Part shown: positions 17,211 through 26,966 of the stretch, in pieces
Layout: each line of letters starts with the position of its first letter
Numbering within the stretch: the stretch's first letter is position 1
NCBI RefSeq assembly: GCF_042684505.1
Contig: NZ_JBHULT010000011.1
Span: 1 to 64,000, forward strand
From: Salinimicrobium flavum
Lineage (GTDB): Bacteria > Bacteroidota > Bacteroidia > Flavobacteriales > Flavobacteriaceae
DNA length: 64,000 nucleotides
Direction: 5' to 3'
Notes under the pieces: model-generated
Told to the model about the DNA's origin: nothing
What the model saw: the letters and a program-made list of their open reading frames with translations, nothing else
Database searches by the model: none
Made by a program: the position numbers and the translations under genes

Positions 17211-19738
17211 TATTGCGGTTTATTGCTTGAAGTAGTTGTGGTGGCTTCCGGTTTCCCCAGGGAGATCATATTGGCGAACAGTCTGAAAGCACCGGGAACG
17301 CCTTCAGGGAATTCCCTGAAGAAACTCAGGCCCGTATAAATATAATATCCTTTTCCATAAGGTGCCACTAACAGGCTGCCGTCTTTGGGAGTTTCCGCCG
17401 GGTCGTTCATGGAAAGCAAAGGAGTGAATTGCGGTGCCCATTTATCTGGAAAATAGAGGCCGCGTTCCTGCACCCATCCCTCAAAATCTGCTGCGGTTAT
17501 TTTATTCGGAAAATTTAAAACCGGATGATCTTTTGCCAAAAATCTTACTTCGGCATTTTCATCTGTAACCCGGTCTCGGGAAAGCTGAAGCGGGTAGGGG
17601 GCCAGGTCATTGGTTACAAGTCCGCGGCTGGTGTTATACTGTACGATAAGGTTTCCTCCATCTTTCACATATTTCATCAGTTCAGATTGTTTATGCTGCA
17701 GCTCATTGACAACATTGTAAGCCCTTATTCCCATAACAACAGCGTCATACTGTTTAAGGTTTGCTGCGGAAATATCCTGCGGAAGGATCTTTATTACCGT
17801 ATAACCTATTTGTTCCAGTGCCTGCGGTACAAGATCACCGGCACCTTCGATATAACCGATGAGTTTTCCACTTTTCCTGATGTCAAGTTTTACCAGCTTG
17901 GTTTCTGCCTGAAGCAGAACTGTTTGCAACGGAATATGGTCGTAATCCAGCTGATACACTTCCCTGGAATATTTTTTTCCGTCAACAGTTGCTTCGGGAT
18001 TAAAAATGCTTTGATCCTGAGCTTCGGGGGCGGTTACAGAAAATAAAAAGGTATTTTGTTCCCCTTTTGAGAGTGGACCGAATTCATGTTTTTCCGGAGA
18101 AAATTTCCAGTGTTTAAGATCCGGAGGGGTAAGTGTTCCTACTACTGAATCCCGCATGGCGGTTACAGTGACAGGAAGGGTTTTTGGTGCATGATTGGCA
18201 AAAATGAGCACATCATCTGGAACAGAGACTGATACCGGCGGAACGATCTCGAACGGGCGATAAGTTTCCCCCTTTACGGGATCATTCCGTTTAAAGACGA
18301 TCTCCCGGCTGAAGGTTAACTCTTCGCCTTCTATAGTCACTGTGAAAATTGCCTTGAATTCCCTCGGGGTTTCTGGAAGCCCGATGAGATTGGGATCGTC
18401 TACTTTATACATTCCCAGGCTCCCTTTTTCCTTTAACCAGTAGGGACTGGTATAGGGAGTATCTTCAGGCACCAACAGGGGCACAGCTTCCTTCCAGGAT
18501 TCATTATCTTTAAGTTCTTGCTGTGGTTCAATAATACTGCCCGTGGGCTCCATTTTTATCTTAAGCACTTCAACTTTTAAAGGGCTGCGGTTGATGGCTT
18601 CGAGTTCCAGTTCAATAACCTCCCCCGGAGTGGAAAGGGGGGTATTGGCTACTGCTTCCAGGTAAAGCCCTGCACTTGCAGCGATGACCTTTTTGATCTC
18701 TGCTGTTTTTATCTTTTTCCAGTGTTCATCATCCAGGTCCTGAATGAGCTTATAGGCTTCTATCAAAGCCGGGATACTCGCTGAAGGCTCCTGGAAATCA
18801 TAATTTTTCTCTACACTTTCAAGGATCTTTCCAATCTCTTCCCCGCCTTTGACCCTGCTCCAGGAAGTATTGATACCATGAAAAAGGTCATTGTTGTTGG
18901 CAGGATGATCTCCTGCAATTAGTTCCAGATATTCAAGGGCTTTACCCCTGGAACCGGTACTTCCGAAGCCCTGGGATTGGTGCTGACTCCTGCTTAAGGA
19001 GGCAATTTCAGTATTAGACATCCCAATCAGCGGATAATAGACCCCGGTGTCGAATTGCAGGAAATGTGATTTATCTGCGGCCTCAAAAGCTTCATTTGAT
19101 TCATAAAACCAGGGAGACGTGTTAAAGAGAAGTTTTTTCGGCTGCCAGGTTCCTTCTTCAGAGGCAGATTCACTGAAGGAAGATGCTTTTCCTGCCAGCT
19201 CAAATCCCCTGGCGCTCAAAATTGCTGAGGAAGTATGATGACCATGAGTTTCCCCGGCAGATTCGATCTTGAAACGGTTGATAATGACATCGGGTCTGAA
19301 GGTCCTGATTGTACGTACTACATCCTTCAGGATTTCCTCTTCTTGCCAAATGCTAAGGGTTTCCCCGGGATGTTTGGAATACCCAAAGTCATTGGCACGG
19401 GTAAAGTATTGTTCCCCCCCGTCAATTCTTCTTGCCGCCAGCAGCTCCTGGGTGCGAATAAGCCCCAGTAGCTCCCTTAGTTCAGGGCCTATAAGATTTT
19501 GCCCACCGTCACCCCGGGTGAGGGAGAGATAGGCAGTACGGGCATTAAGTTCTTTGCTTAAATAGGATATCAGGCGGGTGTTTTCGTCATCGGGATGTGC
19601 GGCTACGTACAGTACAGAGCCCAGAAAATTCAGTTTTTGGATCTCCTTAAAGATTTCAGAAGAGTTTAGTTTTTCAGGCTGTTGTGCCCGGAGTGCTGAT
19701 ATACTAAGAATAAAAAGAAAGAAAAATATCTTTCGCAT
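17210..19738 (-). CDS. secreted PIG-L family deacetylase
   Basis: An 842-residue exported protein: signal peptide (MRKIFFFLFILSISALRAQ) followed by the LmbE/PIG-L domain, which hydrolyses N-acetyl groups on sugars with zinc. The zinc motif AAHPDDEN is near residue 46, with TRGDGGQNLIG after it and the third ligand probably in the GETHGHHTS stretch. A long middle region is built of beta-sandwich-like segments. From about 625 to 720 a GATase/ThuA-like fold appears (YDAVVMGIRAYNV, GGNLIVQYNT). Coupled to the small peptide and symporter downstream, which suggests periplasmic trimming followed by uptake. Confidence 0.9.
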   Translation of the reverse strand: MRKIFFFLFILSISALRAQQPEKLNSSEIFKEIQKLNFLGSVLYVAAHPDDENTRLISYLSKELNARTAYLSLTRGDGGQNLIGPELRELLGLIRTQELLAARRIDGGEQYFTRANDFGYSKHPGETLSIWQEEEILKDVVRTIRTFRPDVIINRFKIESAGETHGHHTSSAILSARGFELAGKASSFSESASEEGTWQPKKLLFNTSPWFYESNEAFEAADKSHFLQFDTGVYYPLIGMSNTEIASLSRSQHQSQGFGSTGSRGKALEYLELIAGDHPANNNDLFHGINTSWSRVKGGEEIGKILESVEKNYDFQEPSASIPALIEAYKLIQDLDDEHWKKIKTAEIKKVIAASAGLYLEAVANTPLSTPGEVIELELEAINRSPLKVEVLKIKMEPTGSIIEPQQELKDNESWKEAVPLLVPEDTPYTSPYWLKEKGSLGMYKVDDPNLIGLPETPREFKAIFTVTIEGEELTFSREIVFKRNDPVKGETYRPFEIVPPVSVSVPDDVLIFANHAPKTLPVTVTAMRDSVVGTLTPPDLKHWKFSPEKHEFGPLSKGEQNTFLFSVTAPEAQDQSIFNPEATVDGKKYSREVYQLDYDHIPLQTVLLQAETKLVKLDIRKSGKLIGYIEGAGDLVPQALEQIGYTVIKILPQDISAANLKQYDAVVMGIRAYNVVNELQHKQSELMKYVKDGGNLIVQYNTSRGLVTNDLAPYPLQLSRDRVTDENAEVRFLAKDHPVLNFPNKITAADFEGWVQERGLYFPDKWAPQFTPLLSMNDPAETPKDGSLLVAPYGKGYYIYTGLSFFREFPEGVPGAFRLFANMISLGKPEATTTTSSNKPQ

Positions 19739-19760
19739 GGATCTGTTCTTTGAAACTTTT

Positions 19761-19768
19761 CAAATATA
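19761..19768 (-). promoter_or_regulatory. -7 element of the PIG-L/symporter operon
   Basis: TATATTTG on the minus strand matches TAnnTTTG exactly, 23 bp upstream of the ATG at 19738. Confidence 0.7.
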
Positions 19769-19808
19769 AAAAGATTCCGCTCTAAGGTCGCTCTTTTATA
19801 TTTATTTG

Positions 19809-20348
19809 TTACAACGCGTCCTTGCCTTCATCTGCGTGGTACTCTTTTTCAACTAACGATACGGCCTTTTGAAGAAGAAGGTTGTTGGGGTAGGTGATCA
19901 ATTCCCCATCCAAAGTCCTTAAATGCAAATGAAAAGCCTTAATGTCTTCAATGATGGCTTCTATAGGTAGATCTTTATCATGGATCTTTATCCTGCTACC
20001 AATTTTATAGGGAAAAGAAAAGAACAGAATGATACCGGCGGTGATGTTGCTGAGAATGGACCAGATTGCGAACATAGCTACTCCAATTATCGCAAAGATC
20101 GAGGAAAAGATCAGTGAAAGTTCCTGGGCATTATAACCCCAGGTAATGGAGAGCAGGAAAATGGCCAGAATAATGACCAGGATGTTGATATATTTGAACA
20201 TCAGGCGGGTGCGGGTGATGTGAATTTCACTCTGCCGGCCAACCCGTTGGGCTGCTTTTTTTAAAATGAACTGAAAGATCCATAATACCAGGATAATTAC
20301 AACGGTGTAAATAATTGACTGCTGGTTCGTATAAAAGTATTCTGTCAT
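19809..20348 (-). CDS. small MscS-family mechanosensitive channel
   Basis: A 179-residue membrane protein with three hydrophobic helices (about 12-32, 50-68, 78-110) and a short beta domain containing FSFPYKIGSRIKI and the TYPNNLLLQKAV segment, where MscS carries its PN motif. It is much shorter than E. coli MscS (286 aa) because the large cytoplasmic alpha/beta domain is lacking. It is predicted to release solutes on osmotic downshift. Confidence 0.88.
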   Translation of the reverse strand: MTEYFYTNQQSIIYTVVIILVLWIFQFILKKAAQRVGRQSEIHITRTRLMFKYINILVIILAIFLLSITWGYNAQELSLIFSSIFAIIGVAMFAIWSILSNITAGIILFFSFPYKIGSRIKIHDKDLPIEAIIEDIKAFHLHLRTLDGELITYPNNLLLQKAVSLVEKEYHADEGKDAL

Positions 20349-20419
20349 TCCCTGAAATGTTTTCGTAAAGATATTTAAAATGTAACTGTTCTTTCAATTT
20401 CCTTCAGAGGAGAAAGTAA

Positions 20420-21007
20420 TTAGGCTGTGATCTCACTAAGGGTTTGATAGACCAGATGTGTGGGAAGACCTACTACATTGAAGTAGCTGCCTTCTATACG
20501 GTCAACCCCAATTAAACCTATCCACTCCTGGATCCCATAGGCTCCTGCTTTATCAAATGGCCTGAAGTTGTCAATGTAATATTGTATCTCATCCTCTTCC
20601 AACCGGCTGAAGGTAACTTTGGTTACTGCGTGTACGGTACGGGAATTTTCAGAAGTTGTGAAACAAACAGAAGTTATGACCTCATGTGTCCTGCCGCTCA
20701 ATTCTTTTATCATTTCTATGGCATGTGCAGGATCTGTGGGTTTTTCCAGGGCTTTTCCTTCATGCCACACAATGGTGTCACTGGTGATAAGGATATCACC
20801 TGTTTTCAGTTCTCCTTCAAATGCAGCAGCTTTTAACTCTGCCAGGTAATTGGTGATCTCTGTTCTTTGGAGATCTGGAGAGTATACTTCTTTAACGGGT
20901 TTCAGCCTTATCTCGAAATCAATACCCAGTTCAGTCAGGAACTGCTGTCTTCTCGGAGATCCTGAGGCAAGGATGATATGATGGTCTTTTAGTTTATCTC
21001 GTAACAT
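20420..21007 (-). CDS. maf: Maf-like nucleoside triphosphate pyrophosphatase
   Basis: Maf proteins hydrolyse non-canonical or modified nucleoside triphosphates. The 195-residue protein shows the N-terminal ILASGSPRRQQFL (13-25), the ITSDTIV motif with catalytic Asp (about 73), KPTDPAHAIEMIKELSGRTHEVITSV and the C-terminal GAYGIQEWIG...GSYFNVVGLP. It lies 3 bp after the prenyltransferase gene. Confidence 0.95.
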   Translation of the reverse strand: MLRDKLKDHHIILASGSPRRQQFLTELGIDFEIRLKPVKEVYSPDLQRTEITNYLAELKAAAFEGELKTGDILITSDTIVWHEGKALEKPTDPAHAIEMIKELSGRTHEVITSVCFTTSENSRTVHAVTKVTFSRLEEDEIQYYIDNFRPFDKAGAYGIQEWIGLIGVDRIEGSYFNVVGLPTHLVYQTLSEITA

Positions 21008-21010
21008 AAT

Positions 21011-21931
21011 TTATAGCAATATGTACCGGTACATGCCAACAGACAATAATCCTGCAGCCAGGATAATTTTAAGAATCAGGCTGAGGTGGTGGTACTGTTT
21101 TTTTGATTCAGCTGCCGTGATCTTCACAAGGAAGTAAAGCAGGGGGCCAAAAACAAAAAGAAGTATGAATAAAACAGCATACTGATTTTCGTACAGGTAT
21201 TCATAAATGTAATAAAGAATCCCGGCAACAGGCAAAAGTGTAACCAGAAAAATGACCGAATTCGTCCGTTTCCTACCCAGAATGACCGGTAGAGTGCGAT
21301 ATCCGGCGTTATAATCCCCTTTTATATCCTCCTGGTCCTTAACCATTTCCCGAAGAAAATTCAAAAGAAATGCGAAGATAGCATAATCTACCAGGATCAG
21401 AAAAATCACTTTTTGAGTAGGAAGATTTTTCGGAGTTATTGCGGGAACCAGATCAAAGATACCCACCATCACAATGATCATGGCTACCATCACACTCACC
21501 ACCAGATTACCTACCAGCACAGTTCCTTTGATCTGGGTAGCATAAAAATACAGGAAGGCAGAGGGAATGATGAAAAGCGCTGAGAAAGCAGGCTTTCCTA
21601 TCAGATTTGACAGGTAAAATCCTATTCCAACCCCAACTATGTTGAGGCCAATAAACCAGTTGTAAGCTGTCTTTTCTGAAAGATGAGACCCAATAACAAG
21701 TTTATGCGGTTTATTGATGGAGTCAGCCTTGACATCATTAAGGTCGTTGATGATATTCCCTGCGGCGGCAAGGGCCACCATAGAGATCACCAGTAAGGTG
21801 AAATCCCAAACCCCCAGGGTTGTGTCGATTTGAAATGGTTCGAACAGGAAATATTTGACCAGAACCTGAGTAAGGATGATCATTATAAGATTAGGTACCC
21901 TGATAAGTCTTAAAAAAGGAATCGCGGACAT
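21011..21931 (-). CDS. UbiA-family prenyltransferase (geranylgeranylglycerol-phosphate type)
   Basis: An intramembrane prenyltransferase of 306 residues from the proposed start MSAIPFLRLIRVPNLIM at 21931; a start at 22003 would overlap the SMR gene. The first Asp-rich motif is NDLNDVKADSINKPHK (about 62-77) and the second is DQEDIKGDYNAG (about 195-206). About eight hydrophobic helices are visible. The maf neighbour and this motif form are usual for the flavobacterial geranylgeranylglycerol-phosphate geranylgeranyltransferase-like group; substrate is inferred. Confidence 0.88.
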   Translation of the reverse strand: MSAIPFLRLIRVPNLIMIILTQVLVKYFLFEPFQIDTTLGVWDFTLLVISMVALAAAGNIINDLNDVKADSINKPHKLVIGSHLSEKTAYNWFIGLNIVGVGIGFYLSNLIGKPAFSALFIIPSAFLYFYATQIKGTVLVGNLVVSVMVAMIIVMVGIFDLVPAITPKNLPTQKVIFLILVDYAIFAFLLNFLREMVKDQEDIKGDYNAGYRTLPVILGRKRTNSVIFLVTLLPVAGILYYIYEYLYENQYAVLFILLFVFGPLLYFLVKITAAESKKQYHHLSLILKIILAAGLLSVGMYRYILL

Positions 21932-21936
21932 ATATC

Positions 21937-22263
21937 TCACGCCGAAACGAATTTTAGGCCAATGATCGAGGCGATAAGGGTAAATAAAAAGAAAAGTCTC
22001 CAAAAGTGTACGGGTTCTTTAAAAAGAAAGATCCCTATAAGCACGGTCCCAAAAGCACCAATACCTGTCCAAACGGCATAAGCGGTCCCTATTGGCAGGG
22101 TTTGGGTGACCTTGTACAATAACGTCATACTTATGGCAAGGCAAACAAAGAAACCCACCATCCATAGGAGGGCGGTATTACCCGAGGTTTCTTTAGCCTT
22201 GCCCAGGCAGGTGGCAAAACCCACCTCAAAAAGTCCCGCGATGATGAGGAGGAACCAGTTCAT
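21937..22263 (-). CDS. SMR exporter, SugE/Gdx type
   Basis: A 108-residue, four-helix small multidrug resistance protein. The essential glutamate is in LFEVGFATCLGKA (about residue 13), and GTAYAVWTGIGAFG (about 57-70) is the signature. The pattern resembles Gdx/SugE guanidinium exporters more than EmrE drug pumps, but only one gene is present, so a homodimer is expected. Subtype is inferred. Confidence 0.88.
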   Translation of the reverse strand: MNWFLLIIAGLFEVGFATCLGKAKETSGNTALLWMVGFFVCLAISMTLLYKVTQTLPIGTAYAVWTGIGAFGTVLIGIFLFKEPVHFWRLFFLFTLIASIIGLKFVSA

Positions 22264-22264
22264 A

Positions 22265-22774
22265 TTAGTCTTTCAACCATTTTCCCTGTACTTTCATAAC
22301 CTGTTCTATGACATCGCGAACACAGCCTTTGCCACCTTTGCGGTGTGAAACATACCGGGAGATCTCTTTGATCTCTGCCACGGCATCCTGCGGGCAGCAC
22401 GGCAATCCCACCTTTTGCATTACGTAATAATCGGGGATGTCATCTCCCATGTACAGCACATTTTCGGGATTAATATTATAAATGTCCAGAAATTCTTCCA
22501 TTTGCTCCACCTTGTCATGGCAGCCCAGGTAAATATCGGTAACCCCCAGACCTTTTAACCTGTGACGCACTCCCTCATTATTACCTCCTGAGATCACACA
22601 CACCGTAAGCCCCTGCTGCATCGCGTGTTTCATTGCGAAACCGTCCTTTATGTTCATGGTGCGCAACAGCTCCCCTTCAGTACTTATCTGGAGCGTGCCA
22701 TCTGTCAGCACCCCATCTACATCAAATATGAATGTGGTGATCTGGGAAAGATATTCTTTATAGTTTTTTTCCAT
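22265..22774 (-). CDS. kdsC: KdsC-like HAD phosphatase
   Basis: HAD-family phosphatase of 169 residues without a cap domain, matching 3-deoxy-manno-octulosonate-8-phosphatase. Motif 1 is FIFDVDGVLTDG (about 13-24), motif 2 is CVISGGNNEGV, and motif 4 is YMGDDIPDYYVM (about 108-119). It should supply Kdo for KdsB (13695-14444). It overlaps the end of the DUF2520 gene by 17 bp. Confidence 0.93.
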   Translation of the reverse strand: MEKNYKEYLSQITTFIFDVDGVLTDGTLQISTEGELLRTMNIKDGFAMKHAMQQGLTVCVISGGNNEGVRHRLKGLGVTDIYLGCHDKVEQMEEFLDIYNINPENVLYMGDDIPDYYVMQKVGLPCCPQDAVAEIKEISRYVSHRKGGKGCVRDVIEQVMKVQGKWLKD

Positions 22775-23522
22775 GGAAAGTTTGGATTGCAGAGGTTAAG
22801 AGTTGATATATCTGTTTGTTTTCAGAAGATACCAGCAAATCAAGATGTGCATCAATGGTAGATTGGTCTCCTCTAATTGCCGGTCCCGTTTGCATCTCGC
22901 GCGGGGAGGCTGTTTTGATCTTTTCTGCGGTCTCCTTTATCAAAGGCTGCAGGATCTCAAAAGGAATTTTATTGTCACGGCAGATCTTTTCTCCAATGCT
23001 GTACATATGGTTAACGAAATTACAGACAAATACGGCAGAAAGGTGCAGTTTTTTTCGTTGTTGGGAAGAGATCTCATAGGCTTTGCCCGAAATATCCCGT
23101 GCAAGAGATTTAAGGAGATCAAGATCCTCTTCATCATTTGCTTCCAGGCAAAAAGGGATCTCAGAATAATTTACCTCCTTTTCTTTCGAAAAGGTCTGCA
23201 AAGGATAAAAAACCCCTCTCCTGCGATTGGGTAACAGACCGTTAAGAGCTACCGCTCCAGAGGTATGGACTACCAGGCCTTGTTTTTTACTAAGTTTTTC
23301 AGATACCTGCGGAATGACATCATCCTTTAAGGCAAGCAGGTAAATATCTGCTTCCATTATTTCAGAAAAAGAGGTAGTTACCGGAGTTTCTTTTTTGAAA
23401 GGTTGCAGACTTCCCGAAGCGTGATTGTAGACCTGTATCACCTTTACTCTTTGTGAAGCTGAAAGAGCCTTGTAAAGATGGGTAGCAACATTTCCGGAGC
23501 CTAAAAGCACAAGATTGATCAT
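22758..23522 (-). CDS. DUF2520 Rossmann-fold oxidoreductase-like protein
   Basis: A 254-residue protein with an N-terminal Rossmann fold (LVLLGSGNVATHLYKAL, residues 4-20) and a C-terminal helical DUF2520 domain starting near 125 (KLHLSAVFVCNFVNHMYSIGE). The architecture resembles pyrroline-5-carboxylate or F420-dependent reductases. Substrate is unknown. It heads the minus-strand run with kdsC, SMR, UbiA, maf and mscS. Confidence 0.9.
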   Translation of the reverse strand: MINLVLLGSGNVATHLYKALSASQRVKVIQVYNHASGSLQPFKKETPVTTSFSEIMEADIYLLALKDDVIPQVSEKLSKKQGLVVHTSGAVALNGLLPNRRRGVFYPLQTFSKEKEVNYSEIPFCLEANDEEDLDLLKSLARDISGKAYEISSQQRKKLHLSAVFVCNFVNHMYSIGEKICRDNKIPFEILQPLIKETAEKIKTASPREMQTGPAIRGDQSTIDAHLDLLVSSENKQIYQLLTSAIQTFHGKKL

Positions 23523-23576
23523 GCCGCTAAATTACCAAAAAAAAATCAGCACAATTTCTGCAGCCCTTTGTTTCGG

Positions 23577-23584
23577 TAAATTTG
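23577..23584 (+). promoter_or_regulatory. upstream -7 element of the ccs gene
   Basis: TAAATTTG matches TAnnTTTG exactly, 67 bp before the ATG at 23651. Together with 23619-23626 it suggests two start sites. Confidence 0.5.
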
Positions 23585-23618
23585 ATTCTTAAAAAAAATC
23601 TAAATCCCTAATTTTCCT

Positions 23619-23626
23619 TACTTTTG
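23619..23626 (+). promoter_or_regulatory. proximal -7 element of the ccs gene
   Basis: TACTTTTG matches TAnnTTTG exactly, 25 bp before the ATG at 23651. Confidence 0.65.
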
Positions 23627-23650
23627 CAGCGTTAAAAAAAGCAACTCTTC

Positions 23651-26600
23651 ATGCAAAATAAAATAGCATCAATCCTTTTCTCCACACGTTTAACGGCTGT
23701 TCTTTTCGTTGTTTTTGCCTTATCGCTGGGGTTAGGAACATTTATCGAAAATTACTACAGTACAGCAACCGCCAAAGTTTGGATCTATAATGCCCTCTGG
23801 TTTGAGGTGATCATGGCCTTTTTTGTGATCAATTTCATAGGAAATATCAAGAGGTATCAACTCTATAAAAAGGAAAAATGGTCCTCACTTTTATTGCATC
23901 TCTCTTTTATTCTTATCCTGGTGGGAGCCTTCGTGACCCGCTACATTAGTTATGAAGGGATGATGCCAATTAGAGAGGGAAAGACTGAAAATACTTTCCT
24001 ATCAGAAAAGACATTCCTTACTACCTTTATTGACGGGGAGATCAATGGGGAACCCCGTAGACGGGTAGTGGAGGAGGAAATTCTCCTGGCTCCCGGGGCA
24101 TCAAATGAATTCAGCTTCAATACAGATTATAACGGGCAGCCGGTAAAACTGGAGATCCTGGAATATATTCACGGAGCAGAGGAAGGTCTTATAGAAGATC
24201 CTGCAGGTGAAAATTACCTTAAGATTGTTGAATCGGGCGGAGGAGAACGGCATGATCATTTCCTTAAAGAAGGGGAGGTCGCCAGCATTCACAACATTCT
24301 TTTTGCTCTGAACAAACCAACGGAAGGGGCTATTAATATTCTTCATGAAGACGGGGAATATCAGATCTATTCGCCATATGAAGGGACTTACATGACCATG
24401 GCTGACCAGCAGCAGGGAGAGGTGATCAAGGACAGCACTCAAACCCTTAACCTACGGGCACTTTATAATATTGCGGGTATGCAGTTCGTGCTTCCCGAAC
24501 CTGTTGTAAAAGGAAGATATGACGTGGTAGCTACTGCCGAAAAGCTGGAGGGGCAACAGGATGCAGCTGTGGTAAGAGTGACCACTGCCGGTGAATCTGA
24601 AACGATTAGACTTTTGGGTGGCCAGGGTAGGATCAATGATCCAAAGAAACTGAATCTGGGTGGGCTGGAATTCTATCTGCAATATGGTTCAAAAGAGTAT
24701 GAGCTGCCATTCTCTATCAAGCTTAATGATTTCATAGCGGCAAAATATCCCGGAACAGAAAAGAGTTATTCTTCCTTTAAAAGTAAGGTGACGGTGATAG
24801 ATGGAGAAAAAGAATTTGATTACGATATCTACATGAACCATGTTCTTGACCACAAAGGATTCCGGTTTTTTCAGGCTTCTTTTGATCCTGATGAAAAAGG
24901 GACTGTACTTTCTGTAAATCACGATTTTTGGGGAACATGGATCACTTATATTGGTTATACGCTTCTTTATATCGGGCTCATCTGGATCCTTTTTGCCAGA
25001 GGTTCAAGATTTGGAGATCTTAGAAAAATGCTGGATAAAGTGAAAAAGAAAAAGAGTAAACTTTCTATAGTACTGTTGCTGTTCATGACTACGGCAGGAT
25101 TCGCACAGGAAGAAGAGCACCAGCACGAAAATTCAATGGTGATCCCAAAGGCGAGGATAGACTCAATTATAAAAGCGAATGTAGTTTCAGAAGAGCATGC
25201 TGCGAGTTTTGGACAACTGGTGGTTCAGGATGCCGGCGGAAGGATGAAACCTGTAAATACATATTCTTCCGAATTGCTTCGGAAGCTGAGCAAGAGCACC
25301 GAATATGAAGGTCTTACCTCAGACCAGGTGATTATCTCCATGACAGAGAATCCCACCATGTGGTATAACGTGCCGGTGATCAATGTGAAAAAAGACAATG
25401 ACAGTATTAGGCATATTGCCGGAATTCCGGAGGACCAGAAATACCTCCCGTTAACCAGCTTCTTTGACACTGAGGGGAACTATAAATTGAGCCCTTACCT
25501 CGAGCAGGCCTACCAGGCAGCGATCCCTAACCAGTTCCAGAAAGATTTCATTGAAACTGACAGGCGGGTGAATTTGCTGTATAATGCTTTACAGGGTGAG
25601 ATCTTGCGCATCTTCCCAATTCCCGGTCATGAGAACAATAAGTGGGTGTCCTATCCTGAAGCAGCCGAAGCAGGTTTTAAAGGAATGGATTCTGTCTACA
25701 CCAGGCAGATATTGCCCATGTACTTCAGTGCTTTGCGCACCGCTAAAGAAACCGGGGATTATGAGCAGGCAAACCAACTGCTTGAAAGTATAAAAGGCTT
25801 TCAGCGTAAATTTGGTGCAGAGGTAATTCCTTCACAAAGTAAAATTGAGACAGAGATCCTTTATAATAAGTATGATATTTTCAGGAACCTTTTCTGGATG
25901 TATATGCTTGCGGGAGTGTTAATGCTTGTTTTTGTTCTCCTCCAGATATTCAAAGATAACAAGTTCATTCGAGGCCTTATCACGGTGAGTAAAGTGGCTA
26001 TTGCCGTATTCTTTATTCTTCACACCGCAGGGCTCATTGCGCGGTGGTACTTATCGGGTCACGCACCCTGGAGCGATGCCTACGAGTCTATGATCTATGT
26101 GGCCTGGGCAACCATGTTATTCGGGCTTATCTTCGGAAGGAAAAGTGATCTGGCACTTGCTTCAACCGCATTTGTTACTTCCATGATCCTTATGATCTCT
26201 CACTGGAACTGGATGGATCCTTCTATTGCTACTCTAACCCCTGTTCTGGATTCCTATTGGTTAATGATCCACGTTTCCATCATTGTAGGTAGCTATGGGC
26301 CATTTACCCTGGGTATGATCCTTGGAGCGGTAGCATTGATCCTTATGATCATGACCACCAAAAAGAACAAAAAGAAGATGGACCTAACCATTGCAGAGAT
26401 CACGATCATCACTGAAATGGCTCTTACAGTTGGGCTTGTAATGCTAACCATTGGGAACTTTCTTGGAGGACAGTGGGCAAATGAAAGCTGGGGTCGCTAC
26501 TGGGGCTGGGATCCAAAAGAGACCTGGGCCCTGGTAAGTATTATGGTTTATGCTTTTGTGATCCACATGAGACTGGTACCTGGAATGCGTAGCCGATGGT

Positions 26601-26866
26601 TGTTCAATTTCATGGCGGTAATTTCTTTTGCCAGTATTATGATGACCTACTTTGGAGTAAACTTCTACCTGTCAGGTCTTCATTCCTATGCGAGCGGAGA
26701 TAAAGTAATTACGCCGAACTTCGTATACTACTCCATAGCAGTGATTAGTTTGCTGGGGCTGGTATCCTATCTAAGGTTCAATAAGTACTACAAGAAAGGA
26801 AAACGAAACAGGTTAACCGTAAAGTTCCTGAAGAAAAAAGACAAAAGAAAGAAAGATGATATTTAA
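23651..26866 (+). CDS. ccsBA: fused ResB/CcsA cytochrome c biogenesis protein
   Basis: System II cytochrome c synthase that moves haem across the membrane and attaches it to apocytochromes. The 1071-residue fusion has ResB-like helices at about 8-30, 45-65 and 75-100, a large periplasmic part, another helix near 440, then the CcsA half from about 750 onward. The haem-handling Trp-rich motif is WANESWGRYWGWDPKETWALV (about 945-965). External histidines lie in FILHTAGLIARWYLSGHAPWSD and in GLHSYAS. The fusion of both subunits is usual in Bacteroidota. Confidence 0.95.
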   Translation: MQNKIASILFSTRLTAVLFVVFALSLGLGTFIENYYSTATAKVWIYNALWFEVIMAFFVINFIGNIKRYQLYKKEKWSSLLLHLSFILILVGAFVTRYISYEGMMPIREGKTENTFLSEKTFLTTFIDGEINGEPRRRVVEEEILLAPGASNEFSFNTDYNGQPVKLEILEYIHGAEEGLIEDPAGENYLKIVESGGGERHDHFLKEGEVASIHNILFALNKPTEGAINILHEDGEYQIYSPYEGTYMTMADQQQGEVIKDSTQTLNLRALYNIAGMQFVLPEPVVKGRYDVVATAEKLEGQQDAAVVRVTTAGESETIRLLGGQGRINDPKKLNLGGLEFYLQYGSKEYELPFSIKLNDFIAAKYPGTEKSYSSFKSKVTVIDGEKEFDYDIYMNHVLDHKGFRFFQASFDPDEKGTVLSVNHDFWGTWITYIGYTLLYIGLIWILFARGSRFGDLRKMLDKVKKKKSKLSIVLLLFMTTAGFAQEEEHQHENSMVIPKARIDSIIKANVVSEEHAASFGQLVVQDAGGRMKPVNTYSSELLRKLSKSTEYEGLTSDQVIISMTENPTMWYNVPVINVKKDNDSIRHIAGIPEDQKYLPLTSFFDTEGNYKLSPYLEQAYQAAIPNQFQKDFIETDRRVNLLYNALQGEILRIFPIPGHENNKWVSYPEAAEAGFKGMDSVYTRQILPMYFSALRTAKETGDYEQANQLLESIKGFQRKFGAEVIPSQSKIETEILYNKYDIFRNLFWMYMLAGVLMLVFVLLQIFKDNKFIRGLITVSKVAIAVFFILHTAGLIARWYLSGHAPWSDAYESMIYVAWATMLFGLIFGRKSDLALASTAFVTSMILMISHWNWMDPSIATLTPVLDSYWLMIHVSIIVGSYGPFTLGMILGAVALILMIMTTKKNKKKMDLTIAEITIITEMALTVGLVMLTIGNFLGGQWANESWGRYWGWDPKETWALVSIMVYAFVIHMRLVPGMRSRWLFNFMAVISFASIMMTYFGVNFYLSGLHSYASGDKVITPNFVYYSIAVISLLGLVSYLRFNKYYKKGKRNRLTVKFLKKKDKRKKDDI

Positions 26867-26870
26867 AAGT

Positions 26871-26906
26871 AAAAGATCCTGCCAATTGGCAGGATCTTTT
26901 TTTTAT
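26871..26906. terminator. terminator of ccsBA
   Basis: Perfect stem AAAAGATCCTGCC / GGCAGGATCTTTT with AATT loop and T-run. Confidence 0.92.
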
Positions 26907-26966
26907 AAGTGTTTTAAAGAGGTAACCTCTTAGGGTAACAAACCTAAGGGAGCTTAATGTAAGTTA

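Noticed and set aside
15398..19738. possible SusCD-type polysaccharide locus around the symporter and deacetylase
   Set aside because: No SusC/SusD pair, sulfatase or glycoside hydrolase is present; the TonB receptor at 38171 is distant and unpaired.
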